This document shows positions 12,740-25,660 of a stretch of 64,000 nt of DNA, one piece after another; the stretch's first letter is position 1, and each line of letters begins with the position of its first letter. The notes beneath the pieces are model-generated. The model saw nothing but the letters and a program-made list of their open reading frames with translations. It was not told where the DNA came from and did no database searches. Both the position numbers and the translations under genes were made by a program. This DNA comes from Xiphias gladius (lineage: Eukaryota > Chordata > Actinopteri > Istiophoriformes > Xiphiidae). The DNA lies in NCBI RefSeq assembly GCF_016859285.1, contig NC_053422.1, forward strand, positions 14,997,001-15,061,000, read 5' to 3'.

Positions 12740-13689
12740 CTGGCCAAACATGGAGCCCACTATGGGCAGCAGGTCGATGGGCTCCACCACCTTCTCTTTC
12801 TCCTTCTCTCTCCTCCTTGTTCCCTCCATCATCTCCTCCAGCTTCCCCTCCAGCGCCGTTCTGTCCTCAGCAGCCGCCGCTGTCATCGTTTGGGGGATCT
12901 GACCGGATTTGTGATGGCAAGGGGGCTGAGGGGGACCAGTTTCAACTTCTCCACTACCCGCTCCCTGCTTGCTGGTTCGCTTCTTCTGCTTTTCCACCTT
13001 CCTCTTGATGGCGGCCTGCACCTGAGCGGGTGGGGGCAGAGGGGTCGAGGAGATGACACTTGTGGAGTGTGTTGAGCCTCATATACATCATAATAACATC
13101 AACACTAATGCACACACCATATATTTTTAACATATTTAGTCATGTACATAAATGCAAAATGCAGTGTTGAGTGGTTCACATGTCTTCCTATAAAGACTGC
13201 ATTTGTCTACTTAGAAATTCACTGTGTTAATCAAAACATGTGGCCTTTTTGAAATCTCATTCTCTTACTGTCTTTCATTTCAAAGCACATCATGATATCT
13301 GATCTAGGACGGTGTTATATGAATAAACTTTAGTGTAAAAACGCCAAAAACAGAGCAACGTTTCATGGAGTAAGAAAAACAGTCATGCATTAAGCTTTGT
13401 GCAATAAATTTTTTTAGATGTCTTAATGGGTTTCTATTAGCTTAAGACATAAGAAGTTTTCTCAACCCATAAAGGAGCACTTCCGGTAATTAATTTCTCT
13501 CAAAACTTAAATTTGCCAAATATGAAGCCACCTGTTTTTCACTAGAAAGCAACGTTTCATCGGTTACATCAATTAGACTATATTACTGGTTTACAGTTAT
13601 CTTTAAATCACCACATTTTTTAACTGAGTTTAGTGGAACACCATCATAAACTCATACACTATTGCACATGTATCTTTGTGTGCATACAG

Positions 13690-13727
<38 letters not shown>

Positions 13728-13928
13728 ACACAGAAAAGCATAAGAAAATTTGTTTATAAAGACAGGACAGCCTGACAGGGAAGACTGCACATATAACACA
13801 TGTACAGTATACATCTATACAAATATATATGTAAAGACACACACCTGTTTTGCGCTCCTCTCCGGTGGTGCGCTCATCCCTCCAGCACCGCCTCCTCCGG
13901 CAAACGGCTCTCGAATGATCATGAACAT
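12740..13928 (-). CDS. Two coding exons of an unidentified protein (5' part of gene)
   Basis: I do not recognise this gene. Exon A (13928-13845, 84 nt) opens at the first ATG after an in-frame TGA and encodes 28 aa with a Gly-rich stretch (GGGGAGG), ending AKQ at a CAG|GTGTGT donor. Exon B (13021-12740, 282 nt, 94 aa) follows a CTCAG acceptor and ends at a CAG|GTAGGA donor. Both introns are phase 0 and the join is in frame. Exon B is Lys/Glu-rich: a basic start (KRKVEKQKKR), a probable short coiled coil around LEGKLEEMMEGTRRREKEKEK, then the hydrophobic phrase IDLLPIVGSMFG. The protein must continue past 12740, but no further exon was found. Without the 3' end no function can be given. A lowly constrained or lineage-specific gene is possible. 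Confidence 0.55.
13022..13844. other. Intron of the unidentified gene, with a (TA)n tract
   Basis: AT-rich and non-coding. A (TA)n run of about 15 units lies at 13694-13724. No alternative exon seen. Confidence 0.6.
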
Positions 13929-16900
13929 CACAGGCTCGATACAAACTCTCTCTCACTCCCTTGCTCGCTCTCCCCCTCCCTCACCCTCTCTCTTCCCTGC
14001 TCTCCTCTCTCCTGCAGTAGCTGTCTTCTATTTTACGTGCTAAAACTCCCGACAAGGTCAGCCACAGAGGTCATTAGAATTGTCAGCTTCTCTCAAAAAT
14101 GGCTTAAAAATATTTCCCCGTTGGTGCAGTGGCAGTCTTTTCTTTGTCCCGGGTAAGAAAGAAAGAATGAAAGAAAGAAATAAAGACTGAATGAAGAGAT
14201 AGGAAAAAATGATAGCTCAAATGTTTCTTCCTTCCTCCTCTCTGTCAGTGTTGCACTGTGCTTCTGTCCATGTGTCTCTCTTGGTGAGTGCAGGTGAGGA
14301 GGTTTTTATCATCAGCTGTTGTCTTGGCTATGGGATTGAGTTCCTGCGCCTCTGCCCCCTCTCGCTAGCTCTTGGTCCTTTGGGTGACACTCTATACCTG
14401 CCTGAACTTTACCTCTCTTGCGTTATCTGCCTGTAGCACATCAACCTCTCTCTCCCTCTCTTCCTCCACCTTTTCCACCTTTTTTGCTGTCATCACAGGT
14501 GAAGACTCCTCCTGTTGCCTGGGTGCTTTGTTTCAACTACTTTCATCTGTGTATATATGCATCTCAGAATTACCCTTTGCCCGTCCTTGCCTCTTCCTTG
14601 TCACCATCATTCCCCTGACAGTAATCCACGTTGCTCTCCACGCTTCCCCCTTTTCCCCATCCCTCTCAGACTATCCGCCCTCAATCCCCTGTCTTCCCCC
14701 CTGTCATATTTTGAGCCTTTGTTGTAACGCAAATTGGATTTTTTTGGAGGTGCCCAGGTCAGCTATTCATTTAGCAGGGACAAGCAGAGATAGAAAGAGA
14801 GAGAGGGATACAACAAACTCAGCAGCTATGTGATGATGAAAGACTTTTCGTTTAGCTATAACACATCACCTCTGTGTTGTCCTGCATGCATAATCTTATC
14901 CAACAAGCATGGCCGAACACACACACACACACGCACACACACACATGCACATACAGGTGAACATGTCACAACCGACCTCTATTTTTAGACATAAATGCTC
15001 ACACAAGCATGTAAACATATCATTGTGCTTTTCACCTCTCTATAAAGAGCCATATAGCTTTGTGGCTTTTATCTAAAGCAACAAATTCTGCTAAAAGCAT
15101 CAGTTTTCTATAAATAAAACATCCCATCAATTTGTTTTCTCACCTCTCCTTACTTCCACGAGAAAACGGGGACGTTGGCAGGTGTTTGGCAGCTTTGAGC
15201 TGATAAAACGTCTCACCTTTCCCCCTATTTTGCCCTTAACTGCCTCCCCTGAAATCTCCCTCCATCTCCGCCTTTCCTGCTTTCTCTCTCCGCATCTCCT
15301 ATTAGCCCATATTAAACATTTCTCTTTCAAACTGAAACCCTGATAGTGTAGCTTCTCTAGACTTAGGGATAATATATAGCTTGACTTCTCTCCAGTTCCT
15401 AATGAGATTTCTATTATTCACTTCAACACCGTCTGTCAGTTGCCTCTCTGTCTTTCTTCAGCCCCTCTCCTCATCGATTATTGATGGGATGGGAGAGGCA
15501 AATTCTTGTGGAGGCAGAAAAGAGATCCATTACAGAAAAGCTAAGTTACACACATTGAGGGTTAAAAATAGGGCTTGTATTTTGGGAACAGGTCGGTCAT
15601 CTGAGAGACGAAAGATGAAGGATTAATGGACAAGATGAAAAGAGAAATGAGGGATGGAAAAAATAGATTTTCTTGGAGAAAGTGGCAGAAAGCTAACTTA
15701 TTTCATCTCCGACTTATCTTTCACCTTGACACTCCCGGAAATTGATCAAAGACAGCAATGAATGACAGAAGATGTGGCAGTATTGTAGAAATGAAGACTT
15801 GTATTACTGCATGTTGATCACCGTGCAATGATATCTAATTACAGATCAGGACAGTTATGGGAGAGAAGGGTCGGACTGCACATGAAACTGACAGGTGTAG
15901 ACGTAAGACCAACAGTCTATGGTTAATACATAGGCAGATGACACTCAGATTAAGCTGACATGGATACCAGACACGTTTTATTTGAGCCAGACTAGTTCTC
16001 ATTACTAATTTATTAATCTCGCTTAACTGGACAGTGAAAAAGGAACACTATGTGAGTATCCACGACAGGTAAACACCAAACTCAAGCACAGTGAATTGAC
16101 AGCTATTCAACTGTTTATTTTAAGAAACAGGTATTCACAGCCATGGAACGCAATGCCATGAATGAAATGTTCAGGTTTTTTATGTAACAGGTTGTTGTTT
16201 TTTTCAACTCTATGGCTTTAGTGTGAGGTGCTCTTGTGTTGCATTATATTGTAAAATGAGTTGAGTTGGTCACAACATTCTGGTTTTCCTTTCGAACAGA
16301 GATGGAGGAATTTCCTGCCATTTAAATAGCAATGTATCCAGTAATTGATTATGTATTCTCTGTGTCAGTATCATATCAGATGCATTTCAATCCTGCATAA
16401 TAAATTACTCACAAACGGTTATCCAGTGTCCTTGCTGAAGTATAAGAAATCTGTGTGTATTTAATTTGACGTTGCTCTCCTGACATGTTCCGCTTTGTTG
16501 TCTCAAAATAAAAAAGAAAGTAGGAAAAAATATGTGCGGAATCAACACCTCTCTGATATCATGGAGTTTCTTCCATTTTTCTTTGAAGGGTTTTGTGGGG
16601 AGGGAGTTTGCCCTTATCCAAATTGAGGGTCTAAGGATAGAGGGTGTTGTATGTCTTACAGATTGTAAAGCCCCTTGAGGTAAATATGTGATTTGTGATT
16701 TTTTGGACAATAAATAGAAAACTGACTCGGCTTGACTGGAAAACCTAATAACTGGTGAAAAATAATTCTGCATCGGTACTTGAAATGAAGTAAAAGCTTT
16801 GAGTGGGCTGCAGTTGCTAGAGGTGGGCCTCCATATTGTTCATAAATGCTCAAAGTTGTATTATAAAGACCACTGAGCGGCACAGTGATGCTTCATTCAA

Positions 16901-18231
16901 AGTTAGTTTTGGGCGCCCACTGGTGGATTCAGATGTACCAACAACAACTTCATTAGAAAATTTATTCATATTATGAAACTCTCATGTGACAGTTTTTACT
17001 CTCATCTTGACTCGGATGCTTCAAAACCTAGAGGCCCAGTGTTGGACAAATGTGATGGTGGTGGGAGGTGAGAAGTGTCCATTTACATGTACAAGTCATA
17101 ACAATTACAGGATAAGGTATATAAAAACAGAAAAATACATGATGTCATATTGTTAGATATTGATTCAAAAACACACAAGAGGATATTGCAGCAAAATCAA
17201 TGACTAAAATTTAAAAACCTTTTTGCCAAGACTTTTTGCCAGTAAAGTCTTTGATTACATTTTTAGCAAACAATATGCCTTACCCCTTTTTCTAATGAAT
17301 TCAGAACCAATACAAAAACTTAAAGGATTAGACTAGTCAATATTTTTCATATTGTCAACATATTCCCTGAAAAAACCAAAACCAATAGTGTTAGAATACT
17401 GTATGTATCAGTACTTATTCAGCTGCCAGCCCCAAGCTCCATTCATCTCTACAGAAGAAGATTATACAAAAGATGTAAAGCTTTAAAAAAAAAAAAAAAA
17501 AACAGCTAAGACTATATAGCTTCATTAAAAAAAGAGAAAAAAAGTCCAAGTAAATCCCTCCAACAAATAGCGTATTTGTTTAGGAATATTTTCATCCGCG
17601 GATTAATACACAATTGGTGCTTTAGGCAACAGGGTGTTAGTGGGATTTACTCCATTTCTGTCCAGACTCATATAATAGTGAAGACTTTGAAGGAATTTAA
17701 TTTGAAGTATTAAGTGTATTTTGCTATAATTACCATATGAATTATGGCCAAAGTTATGAGTTATGGCCAAAAACATGTTTCGTGAGGTCACTTGACCTTT
17801 GACCTTTGACCACCAAAATCTAACCAGTTCATCCTTGAGGTCAACTGAAGGCTTGTGCCAAATTTGAAGAAATTCCCTAAAGAAGTTCCTGAGATATCGT
17901 GCTCACAAGAACTGGACAGACGGGCTGACAATCCGGGAACATGATTCCTCCACTTAATCAGGTTTTGGTTACACAGAAAATACTTGTTGACAGGATACCT
18001 TCATTGTGGTTCTTTGTCTTTTCATGGGGTTTGTTTACAGTAAGAAAAATGTGGAATATCCTTCTAAGTGTCATTTGTCTTGTGCTATGGTAGTTTCATC
18101 TTAATTTCAGTCTTACAAGTTATTGTTACCTGCATGTTCATCATCACCACATCATCAATTCAGCAACGTCTTTATAACAAGGCAGATGTGTGAAAGCTCA
18201 TGAATGAGTCCACCCGAATCTCTTTTGCAGT
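13929..18231. other. Intergenic, pyrimidine-rich then AT-rich
   Basis: Strongly pyrimidine-rich at 13945-14025 and around 14440-14710, with a (CA)n at 14921-14944. The rest is AT-rich with no coding exon recognised. The 14209-14833 open frames are products of the pyrimidine bias. The first part would hold the promoter of the minus-strand gene at 12740-13928. Confidence 0.5.
17740..17955. repeat. Dispersed fish repeat carrying TGACCTT tandem half-sites
   Basis: The phrases TTTGACCACCAAAATCTAA, CCAGTTCATCCTTGAG, GCCAAATTTGAAGAAATTCCC and CCTGAGATATCGTG belong to a widespread teleost repeat I have seen often in fish sequence. The family name is not certain. It contains three TGACCT half-sites at 17793-17811. 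Confidence 0.6.
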
Positions 18232-18237
18232 TTTATT
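18232..18237 (-). promoter_or_regulatory. Candidate polyadenylation signal of the TRIM gene
   Basis: AATAAA on the minus strand, only 22 bases after the stop codon. It implies a very short 3' UTR if used. Confidence 0.35.
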
Positions 18238-18259
18238 CTGAATCTGATGATGTAGAACA

Positions 18260-21200
18260 TCAGTAGTCTCCCCAGTTTGGTTTTACTATGGTGAGTGGCT
18301 CCCAGTTGTGTCCGTTGATAATCGGCCAGGGATTAAAGTAGGGGAAAACAGGCTCTTTGAATTTCGCATCATAGAAGGTGAAGAGGTGGCTCATGTTTCC
18401 TGCATCGTAAAATGCGACTTCACCACGGCCGTAGTCCAGATAGACCCCCACCCTTCTGGGAGGTTTGGAGGGATATAACAAGCTGTCCTCTGAATCGGTG
18501 CACGCTTCATACTCGCTGGTGCCGTTGCCGTTGTCCCTCAGCACGAGGGTCCAGAATCCATCATCTGGGCAGAGGCTGATCTCGTCCTTCCTGTTAACAG
18601 AGGCTGTGGCCACGCCCAGACCCCACGCAGTCTTGGAGCCCACCTCCACCTCCCAGTAGTGTCTGCCAGAGGAGAAGGCTTCAGAGCCAAGGACGATGTT
18701 GTAGCGGGTGAAGCGCTCTGGGTTGTTGGGCAGGTTGGGCTGGATTTTGCCCACCTGGACACTGCTGCGACACAAGGAAACCCACAAGCAGGGGTAGGCT
18801 GTGTCTGGGTTAAGGGTCACGGCTGTGACAGCTTGGAAGGAAAAAAAAAAGAGTTAGAAATGGAGAAATACTCAACAAAGATGTGCTTACAGAGAACAAG
18901 ATACTGTATGCCTCATGCTTAATTAGTGTAAGATGAGCTAGAGCATCAGCTGCATGGATACCGATAAAATATAAATGACATACTGCGTCAAGAAAGAAAA
19001 CTGTGATGTAACTCCAGAGACTCATTTAATCCGGCCGTTCTGTCAAGTGTTACAGAATCAACAACGATGTACGGTGACATGCATTGGCAAATGACCTGAA
19101 ACACCCCAAACAAGTCTTTGCACACCTGACTTCAGCCCAGCAACAGACTGGTTTTAGTTGTGAGAGCAGGTACAGACACGTTTGAAACTCACTGTCGTCC
19201 AACTCATCCAGAAAGAGCAGGCCGATTCTAGACTTCAGTTTAAATGCAAAGAACAAAAATGTGTTCCGAAGATACAGCATAGCCAACTTTTTAAAAGGGG
19301 AACATTTAACATGTCCAATTCAGTTTATTAGTCACTGAGAATACCAGCCAGGGCCATGGCTACCATTCAGGACACTGGGGTTGTATTTTCTCTGGGAATG
19401 CAGGAGGTTTAGCAACCTGGACAGGGGGTATCAGGCACAACAATGGAGAAGGGAAAGCAGCCTTGAAGAGTCAAAACTACAGCAACATATAGTTGGACAC
19501 TTTTTGGCTTCAGGTTCTTCAAGTTCAAGTGGTGTATGATGAACCTGATGAAGGCTGACAAGAAAGTTGTTCTTATACCAAAATTGTTACTAAAGTTTAA
19601 TTGACATTTAAGGTAATTACCATTCTATTATTGACAAAAATTCCAGACTTGCCACCACTTGCCAACAAAATAAATAAATGAGCAAGTCACTAATTCCCCT
19701 CCAGAATATGATTGCTGGCTTTGCAGAAGTGAATTGAAACACAAAACATTTAAAATTTCATTTTGTGGGAGACTTTAAAAAACAAACAAAAAAAAAGGAT
19801 TATCAAAGAGTTTAATGAATAAAATATTAAAAATCCAAATAGTTAAAATATTTTTAGACTTTTTTTTTGTGTCTAGTCAGAATTTTTCTGGCTATGGTAT
19901 ATACACAGCCTGTGAAAACAGCTGTACAATCTTCTGTGGCTCTGGAGGAGCGTTAAAGTCTGACACAATTACTCCAGTGGTACCTCTGCTTGAGTTTGGA
20001 GACGATACATTTTTGACAGAAAGCCCACCTAACAAATCTTATGCGTTGTTTGAAAGTCATGCGCGTTCACGAGACAGGCAGATGAAACAAAATATACTAC
20101 TGTTGGGGAATTTTCTATCGGGTCACACAGGTCAAGCATGGGCCTTGAGGTCTCAGGCGAAACAGCAGCAATCTTTCTGAAAGGCACACAGTCGTCTCTC
20201 CTCGAGACGTTGGGCAGCTGTCTGAGGTTGTTTTGTGAAAACAGCCATTCTGATAAAAGTGAGGCAGCATTGCTTTAGTAGCCAAGGTCAAAGGAGATGG
20301 CTGTTTTGGCCTGACTAGACGCCATAGATTGGGGTCTGCTAGAATCCATGGGCATAGCCAGATAACAGTGGCTCCAGACCAGGATCGCTGACGTTTTACT
20401 GAAGGCTACATGCAACGTGATCTGAACTAATATGGGTAAAAACATTTCCCTGTTTACAGAATAGTGAACCAATAGACTAACTCCACGTACTGTGGAGGCA
20501 CCATTTCTGGTATTTGCAACTTAATCTGTAAGGGTTAAAAGACTGAGCACGGGACTGAGCTTCAGTATTGAGACAGCATCATGTGCATTAACTTGTATCC
20601 ATAATTTTGCCATTCTCCTTGGCCAAGCTCCAATAAATATTTTAAGCATACGACATCTTGGGCTCCTGAACACTTTCTTCACTGGCGAGTTGACCAATAA
20701 TCAGTACTGTGTTGCAGTAGGACCCAGTGTTTTTGGATCTTAAGCAACACAAGGGACTAAAAATTGAGATATATCTGCCTCTGCCGCATCAATTTTGACT
20801 GTTCCTTTTTAACCTATAACATCTCTCGGGAGCTCTGCTCTTGTTGGTGTGTGTTGGTGGAGTGTGTTTATACACCTGGCTGAAAAATGGAGCTCATTTT
20901 CCTCCAGGTCCTGTACTGCAGGGGTCCCAGAAACTCTCCTGACTGCAGATCGACACCCACTTCTGGAGGGCGCTCAAACAAGCTCTCAGCCCTAAGAGAG
21001 AAAGGAAAAAGAGAGTGATTTAAAGCCTACAACTGGCAACGGAAGAAAGTAAGGAATCCTGCTTAGTTTTGTGAGACACACAAGTGATCATCATTCCTCG
21101 TGGTAACTTTTGTGGATACAAATTAGTGTTGATATTTGCCAATAGTCCTTTCACAACTGTCAAGCAAATGTATGCTAATATAAAATATAGTCGCAAAATG

Positions 21201-24200
21201 ATAAAAGGTGTAACTGTTAGCCAGAGGTTTCTTAGCATTATGAAATGTCAAGAATGATATACTTGTAAAAAAAAATATATTATGGCACAGAAAAAGTAAG
21301 CTAATCATAAAGTTCTCCTTTGTTTTAATTAGAAAAAGTCAAGATGTAAGCCATGTATAGCACGTTGAGGGTGTGGCCTTTAAGCCATATCTTTATGTTA
21401 TATCTATATTCTAAGCTAAGCCGCCTATGTGACGAGTCTGATCTAGGAATGCACTTGTAGACATTTCTGTTGTAACTGCGCTGTCATAAACAGTCAGACC
21501 TTCCACTTTCTAGGGACCAATCGCTGGCACGACAATGAGTGACCACAATCCTGTCCCCACATCCTGTTTCAGTGAGACTTTAAGTTAATTACGAAACAAA
21601 ACACAACTTCCTTGTGACTTCTGACAGTTGATTCAGACAGTCACATAGAGAAGGAAGGGAAATCACATAAAAATTGAATGAGTGACTCCGTAAGAAATCA
21701 CTGCCATTGTATGATCATGTTATGTTCAGGATGATACTCACCCTCCAATGAAATCTTTGATTCCCTAAAAAAGAGCAGATCACAACAGGCCTATGATTAC
21801 AAAATACTCCAGTCTCTGCGGAAATGTGCAGATAATACTTACCTCTGATACTACACTTCTAGAGTATAACAATATTCTTTGCTATTTGCTCAGCTCTGTT
21901 TTTTTCATGCATCTGATATTACTTTTTTTCCATCTGTCTAGATTAAAGGAAAGGTTCTATACAATAGATACATCATCCATTCATTCTTATCTTCCTCCTC
22001 TGTTCTCCCTCCTCTCTCCTACCTTGAGCTGCTCTGGGTTCTCTTCTTCCCTCAGTTTGAGGAGAAGCTCGTCGGCTGTACTTTCCAGTTGGCTGATTTG
22101 CTCCGTCGCTTGAGTGAGCGCCTCCTCCAGCTGGCTGAGTTTCTCCTCTTTCTGCTTCTGCAGTTTCTCCTTTATCCGCTCCTCCTCCTCGAGAAGGAAC
22201 TCCCTCAGACGGCCAAACTCTGCAGAGACCAGCTCCTCCAGATCACCCGCTCTCCCCTGAAACACAGAGAGGACTGCGGTTAGCAAGGAAAGTGCTCTAT
22301 GAAGTGTTTTCCTGCTTTCACAATTAGAAAGTAAAGCCAGCGAGTTTTTTCACCAGATAAATTAAACTGCGTATCACACTGTTTCGTTTTCTAATGTATT
22401 TCCGTGGGGCGTCATTTTGCTGAAAAAGCTGTGTGAACGTTCAGACAATTAGGAAGAATAAAAAAGAGACAAAATCTTAATAATGCATTTCCCTCATCTG
22501 AAAGCCTGGTGTTTGTTACTTAAACTAATATTAACCAGTACATGTAAAAAAAATGATATTACTTGGGTGAAAAATGCTGCTTTCCTGGTCTGTTGGGGGG
22601 AATCTTTCAACATGTTGCACTGACACTGACTGACATCGGCAAATTTTAACAGTATTTTAAAGTGGATGTTTGTCTTAAATGATTTGTGTCTATAAATACA
22701 TTTTATTTAAAGCATGTACCATTCTTCTGGACGTGGCAGCTAAACAGGTCTGCATGTGCGTATCATTTTACAGACACACACACACGGACATACAGAAAGA
22801 GAAATGTGCAAGAAAACACAAATTGAAAAACTTCCTCTCAATCTTGCTCACCCACATCCTGTCAAACCGGCAGAACTAGAGAAGTGAAAATCTGTGAGTG
22901 TGCACATAAACTGGGTCAAACAGACAGAGAAGAAAACATACGTACTCAGACACTCAGACAGGCAGACAGACAGGATAGAAAAAGACAGTTGCTAGTAGGC
23001 AAGAGACACAGACGTGTAGTTATCTGCTGCTGCAGAAAAGCTCCACTCTAGGCTCATATCTCAGTTCAACACACACATACACACAAAGACCTCTGGGTGA
23101 ATGAGGTGAATGCTGAAGTGGTAGAGAAAGCGACTCAGCTTAAACTCTGTCTGCTGTTATCTCTCTCTGTGAGGGTGTGTAACAGTCTTTTGTATACTTG
23201 CACATTCTGCACATATATGTGTCTGAGTGTCTGTGTGTGTGTGTGTGCTTGTGTGTGTGTGTGTGTGTGTATGGGTGGGTCTGACTTAGGTTACTTTTGG
23301 GGACAAATTTCAGGCTAAAGACCAGTTCATTGGGGACGGCTTGTCCAATTGGGGACAAAAGCCGTGTCCCCATTTGCGAAAAAGCAGATTTTTGAGTCAG
23401 TGGTTATAGTTAAGGTAAGTCTCCAGGAAATGAATGCAAGTCTAGGTAATTTCCCCAAAAGTAAACTTGTGTGCACGCACGTGTGTGTGTGTGTGTGTGT
23501 GCCCTGTGTGTCAGCCTTGCATAAGATGTGAACATGAGAAAAACAAACATGACATGACGCGTATGAATGTTTATTAACCACCCATTACTCTTCACGACCA
23601 GACCTCTGCATTTGCAAAACACGAGAATCACCAGGTTCAACGTACGATGCTGAGTAACAACCTGTGTCACCGCCAGTCATAATTAGGACGAGTCATCCAT
23701 CATTCACATCTGTCAGACAGGTAAAGTTCTATTCAAAGTACACATACACACGAGTATTTTTTGCTAGGATTACGTTCAGGATATCATTTCTTCCCTTCAC
23801 AATGTTTCACAAATAGCCCACACACGGATACACTAACAAACACACACATATCTCGATACCTTAATGAGGAGGATCTTTTCATTGGTCTGTTTTTGGAAGA
23901 GCGCGGCCTCCTCTTTCTGTAGCTGAACCCTCTCCAGGGCCACAGACAGCTTATCCTGTTGGTAGGCGGCAGAAAGAGACAATCACATGCACAATGTCGT
24001 TAACAAGTGGGATCAGTAAACTAGATTATACTTACATGAAGAGTTAATTGGATTGGTTCCTGTCTCTGAACAACATCATCCTTAATGGGAGTCATATGAT
24101 GCCCACGCTTCCCAAACTACGTGCTCTGACCCACAAACTCAAAGAAAATGGGAATGCAGCACCAGTAAAACACGTTAAAAGACACAGAGAGGCCCCTCAG

Positions 24201-25350
24201 AGTGAGTCTCCAAACAAACTGATGACAGTCAGCTGCGACCTTGAAAGGGTAGGGGAGTTATAAGAGTTCACACTGAGCCGCCGAATTCCTGTAAAACACA
24301 AAGTACCCGAAGGCTCCTGGGGAAAACAAGGAGTCTGCTTTCAAAAACAAATGCCATGTCTCTCCACTGCTCTGTCAAAGCCCTGTCGTTTAGCACCGGA
24401 GCAGCTGTGGTTTTTAATCAATTCAATTTCTAGTGAAAAAAGGTTTTATTTGACTTCTAGGAGTGTTTGTCAAGCTTGAGGAGCATTTGTTTGCATGAAC
24501 AAGGAGAGGACTGTCAAATGAACATGGAGGGGAATGGCACTCCCTAAAACTTAACCAGAGTCCTCATTCTATCTCGTAGCTCCCGCTTTCATCAAATATC
24601 AAACAGAATTGAATTATTCAGCTGAAAACTGTAGAAAAAAAACTTAGGGGATCATTCCTATTATTGATTGCTCACATTAGTCACATAATAAAATCTTCCG
24701 GGTCACATAGTCCCCACTTCATCTAGAAAAGTGGTCTGACTTAAGGTTTTGGTGGGTAACAGATCCTGTCAAATGAGACGCCTTTGGTTTAAATGGACTG
24801 GGAGGTCTGAAACCAGACGATGAGACAATACCTTGTAGTTTTCAAAAGCCTCCGTAATAGGGATGACGTTGTGGGTCTTGTGGTCTCGGGACATACCGCA
24901 CACCAGACAGATGGGGAGCTGGTCGTCCTCACAGTAAAGCTTCAGCTTCTCCTCATGTTCCTCGCACATATCCATACCCAGGCGAGGCCAGTGCCCGATG
25001 GACGAGGCCAGGCTGCTCATGCTGGACCCGGGCTCCCGGTCCTCCGGCTCCTCCAGCGCGCCTTCCGGGTCCCATCCGGTTGTGCCCGAGGCGGTGTCCA
25101 TGGCCCGGACTCGGCGCACACTGTCCACGACGTTGCACAGGAGCGAGTTGGGCCGCAGTTTGCGGGCGCACGACTTTCTGCACTTTGGACAATTCGACAG
25201 CTCGTCCGCCTTGGCTTCCCAGCACTGGATGATGCACCGCTGGCAGAAGTGGTGTCCGCACTCGAGGATCACCGGATCACGGAACAGCTCCAGACACACC
25301 GGACAGGTCAGCTCCGACTGGAGTTCGTCAAGTGCGCTGGCCTCCGCCAT
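18260..25350 (-). CDS. TRIM-family E3 ubiquitin ligase, RING / B-box / coiled coil / PRY-SPRY, six exons
   Basis: Exons on the minus strand are 25350-24832, 23955-23860, 22256-22023, 21764-21742, 20991-20876 and 18831-18260 (519, 96, 234, 23, 116 and 572 nt), giving 519 aa. This exon-size pattern is typical of class IV TRIMs. Residues 16-57 form a C3HC4 RING with all ligands (C16, C19, C31, H33, C36, C39, C54, C57). A B-box 2 spans about 129-163 (C129, H132, C148, C151, H157, H160). Residues 174-283 are a heptad-rich coiled coil for dimerisation. About 330-519 is PRY/SPRY with LDPDTA-like LNPDTAYP, GRHYWEVEVGS and GVYLDYGRGEVAFYDA. The start is the first ATG in the frame. The family ubiquitinates targets bound by SPRY, often in innate immunity. 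It resembles TRIM7, TRIM35, TRIM39 and TRIM62, but the orthologue is not certain. Confidence 0.93.
18832..20875. other. Intron 5 of the TRIM gene
   Basis: AT-rich, with a polypyrimidine tract just before the SPRY exon. No alternative exon or known repeat recognised. Open frames at 19050-19286 and 19815-20180 lack splice support and family features. Confidence 0.6.
23219..23500. mobile_element. MITE-like element flanked by (GT)n tracts in a TRIM intron
   Basis: Between (GT)n runs at 23235-23270 and 23480-23502 lies a sequence with repeated TTGGGGACAAA and GTCCCC phrases, plus AAGTCTCCAGGAAATGAATG. These are well known in fish repeat consensus sequences. An imperfect hairpin of GGGGAC...GTCCCC lies at 23331-23372. 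No coding capacity. Confidence 0.55.
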
Positions 25351-25660
25351 TCTCGGCTGGGCACATAGTCGTAGACAGAGACGTCTGACGGGAACACCGT
25401 GACAAGAGAAAAAAAAAAAAAAAAAGGCTCGACTGCTCTTCCGTTCACGCCGAGAGAGGGAGTGGTCTGAGGCTGGGAGCAGAGCAGATGTTGTCACGGA
25501 AGAGACGAGGAGGGGGCGTGCAGCAACAGGCCCGGTGCAGCCGCGATGAGCGCGCTCACGGGCTCGTCGTTGGCCGAACAGCCGGTCGTCGTGTCATCTC
25601 CCTGCGGCGGGCAGGTCGACTTTTGTCTCCCTAGTGACCGTTGCCACAAGTCAGCCTTTA
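25351..25660 (-). promoter_or_regulatory. CpG-rich promoter region of the TRIM gene
   Basis: Immediately upstream of the TRIM start. CpG dinucleotides are dense, for example around 25500-25620 (GCCGCGATGAGCGCGC, CGTCGTTGGCCG), in contrast to the AT-rich surroundings. A poly-A run on the plus strand (about 25410-25427) lies in the presumed 5' UTR. No TATA box was noted. Confidence 0.55.

Noticed and set aside
12626-13075. Plus-strand 149-codon frame
   Set aside because: Opposite the minus-strand exon at 12740-13021, includes CA-repeat sequence, and lacks splice sites or domains. The minus-strand reading has better splice and start support.
24820-25402. Plus-strand open frames of 134-182 codons
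   Set aside because: They are antisense to the GC-rich RING exon of the TRIM gene, and have no domain features.
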